DNA from: Variovorax sp. EL159
GTDB lineage: Bacteria; Pseudomonadota; Gammaproteobacteria; Burkholderiales; Burkholderiaceae_C
Length of the DNA stretch: 64,000 bases
Direction of reading: 5' to 3'
NCBI RefSeq assembly: GCF_900100965.1
Contig: NZ_FMUJ01000001.1
Span: forward strand, 482,272-546,271
Positions 62,900 through 64,000 of the stretch are shown one piece after another. Numbering within the stretch: position 1 is the first letter of the stretch; every line of letters begins with the position of its first letter. The notes under the pieces were generated by a model that was not told where the DNA came from, searched no databases, and saw only the letters and a list, made by a program, of their open reading frames with translations. Made by a program: the position numbers and the translations under genes.

Positions 62900-63580
62900 C
62901 TAGACCTCGGACCAGAGTCGCAACAAATTGTGATAGTGCCCCGTCAGCGCCACGGTTTCGTCGCATTCGCCCAGTCGGCCGCGCAGCTTCTGGATGTTCT
63001 GGTCGAGCTCGAACAGCATGCTGCGCTGCTGGTCGTTGCGCACCATGCTCTGCAGCCAGAAGAACGAGCAGACGCGTGCCCCGCGGGTCACCGGATGGAC
63101 GCGATGCAAGCTGCTGGCCGGATACAGAATGAGGTCGCCAGCCGGAAGCTTCACTTCGTGCGATCCGTAGGTGTCGATCACCTCCAGTTCGCCGCCTTCA
63201 TAGTCGTCCGGATCGCACAGGAACAGCGTGCAAGACAGGTCGGTTCTCAGTTGCTGGCCGCTTCCAGGCAGCGAGCGCACCGCGCCGTCGACGTGAACAC
63301 CGTAGTGTTCGCCCCCCTCGTAGCGATTGAACAGCGGCGGAACAAAGCGCGAGGGCAGCGCTGCCGAGAAAAACAGCGCATGTTGGGCGAGCGCGGCAAG
63401 CACCATGTCGCCCAGTTTGCGTCCGACAGCCGAGTGCTCCGGCAACTGGCGGTTGCGCTTGACCTGCGCGCCCTGGTCGCCGACGGTTTCCCGTCCATCG
63501 ATCCAGTTCGTGGCATCGAGCGCCGCGCGCATGTCGCGCACCTGGGTGGAATTCAGCACGTCAGGCACATGCAGCATCAT
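62900..63580 (-). CDS. Fe(II)/2-oxoglutarate-dependent PKHD-type hydroxylase (PiuC/YbiX-like)
   Basis: This 226-residue dioxygenase has the double-stranded beta-helix iron site [11 protein letters not shown] (His-x-Asp) and distal His with the 2-oxoglutarate Arg in [19 protein letters not shown]. The family start [19 protein letters not shown] and the end [14 protein letters not shown] also match. PiuC-type proteins accompany TonB-dependent siderophore receptors and are iron-regulated; their substrate is not firmly known. It precedes bfd-tonB-exbBD on the same strand and follows the flavoprotein gene. Confidence 0.93.
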   Translation of the reverse strand: MMLHVPDVLNSTQVRDMRAALDATNWIDGRETVGDQGAQVKRNRQLPEHSAVGRKLGDMVLAALAQHALFFSAALPSRFVPPLFNRYEGGEHYGVHVDGAVRSLPGSGQQLRTDLSCTLFLCDPDDYEGGELEVIDTYGSHEVKLPAGDLILYPASSLHRVHPVTRGARVCSFFWLQSMVRNDQQRSMLFELDQNIQKLRGRLGECDETVALTGHYHNLLRLWSEV

Positions 63581-63654
63581 TTTTCAGGGACTCCGCAAAG
63601 AGAAAAGCGCCGGCGCAGGCCGGGTTTCAAGTGTCGCACCGCGTGGGGCCGTGC

Positions 63655-64000
63655 TCAGTAAACGTCGCGGCGATAGCGCCCGCTCGCCAGCATCTCGACG
63701 AGAAGCGTTTCGCCGGCGACTTGGCGCAATGCCGAATCCACACCTGACGCCATGCCCTGCAGGCTTCCACAGACGTAGACCGCCGCGCCGTTGTGCAGCC
63801 ATTCGAGCAGGGTGTCGGCCGATTGCAGCAGCCGGTGCTGGACGTAGAAGCGTTCTGGCTGGTCGCGCGAGAACACCATGTCGAGCCTTTGCAGCACGCC
63901 GTGGGTCTGCCAGGCCTCGATTTCTTCGCGGTACAGGAAATCGTGCGCCGCCTGGCGTTCACCGAATACCAGCCAGTTGTCGTGCCTGCCGGCGCTGGCG
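63655..64000 (-). CDS. Sulfite-reductase-type flavoprotein, C-terminal NADPH domain (5' end beyond window)
   Basis: The visible ~115 residues are the C-terminal part of a CysJ-like diflavin/ferredoxin-NADP reductase module. They contain NWLVFGERQAAHDFLYREEI, LDMVFSRDQPERFYVQHRLL, VYVCGSLQGMASGVDSAL for NADPH, and the terminal GRYRRDVY whose last aromatic stacks on FAD. The gene runs off the right edge. In Burkholderiales, sulfite reductase alpha-type flavoproteins fused to PepSY helices occur in siderophore loci as ferric reductases. That role fits the neighbours but the N-terminus is not seen. Confidence 0.85.
   Translation of the reverse strand, partial: ASAGRHDNWLVFGERQAAHDFLYREEIEAWQTHGVLQRLDMVFSRDQPERFYVQHRLLQSADTLLEWLHNGAAVYVCGSLQGMASGVDSALRQVAGETLLVEMLASGRYRRDVY

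Overview
The window is a 64 kb, GC-rich stretch of ordinary, densely coding bacterial chromosome. Gene content and order point to a Burkholderiales beta-proteobacterium of the Comamonadaceae, most like Variovorax. The signs are: surE-pcm-nlpD-rpoS-rlmD in series; dnaG next to a long rpoD; an EF-P with arginine at position 32 beside its rhamnosyltransferase EarP; an orphan Bug-type binding protein; a phasin; and CCTAAAAT-like -10 boxes. No insertion sequence, prophage, CRISPR array or rRNA operon is visible. There are two tRNAs (Val-TAC and His-GTG). The genus is inferred from family knowledge, not from a database search.

Layout. 1-5080: end of a Rieske-type reductase, an operator-like palindrome cluster, then a complete branched-chain amino-acid-type ABC transporter (binding protein, LivH, LivM, LivG, LivF). 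5105-7774 (minus): DsbA-like thiol protein, a metallo-beta-lactamase-fold protein with a degenerate metal motif, and a LysR regulator. 7898-11100: HMG-CoA-lyase-type enzyme, class III CoA transferase and Bug binding protein, which look like a catabolic module for a 3-hydroxy-3-methyl dicarboxylate. 11113-13847 (minus): three-gene membrane operon (Bcr/CflA MFS, HPP-CBS, SugE/Gdx). 14005-20004: an unrecognised 391-residue protein, then rpoD and dnaG. 20087-24143: YihY, an SDR dehydrogenase, phasin, a histone-deacetylase-family pseudogene with a thioesterase, a repeat-built cysteine-containing periplasmic protein, and CsbD. 24328-30546: pncB, an Na+/H+ antiporter-like protein, a 2-hydroxyacid dehydrogenase, rmuC and an MFS protein.

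30598-33419 is a self-contained efflux cassette: a DHA2 MFS pump, a SpoIIAA-like protein and a TetR repressor, with a perfect palindrome inside the pump promoter. 33440-36271 (minus): LOG-family protein, efp and earP. 36358-40832: M20 peptidase, epoxide-hydrolase-like protein and a lipoprotein gamma-glutamyltransferase. 40979-47530: uvrC, pgsA, an EamA transporter, a LysR gene, and a haloacetate-dehalogenase-like hydrolase overlapping a tartrate/malate dehydrogenase. 47740-52568: HU, tRNA-Val, ppiD, histidine phosphatase, a mini GIY-YIG-like protein, a GlsB-type membrane protein, tRNA-His and an H-NS protein. 52653-60078: quinone oxidoreductase, surE-pcm-nlpD-rpoS, rlmD, a BI-1 family protein and an HbpS/GlcG-like protein. 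60258-64000 (minus) is an iron-uptake island: hemP with a near-consensus Fur box, exbD, exbB, tonB, bfd, a PKHD dioxygenase and the end of a sulfite-reductase-type flavoprotein.

No single undescribed multi-gene defence or mobile system could be identified. The least explained items are the 391-residue protein at 14005, the duplicated Cx10C protein at 23423, the three-gene efflux cassette with a SpoIIAA-like middle gene, the decayed deacetylase at 22581, and several perfect palindromes that look like regulator binding sites.
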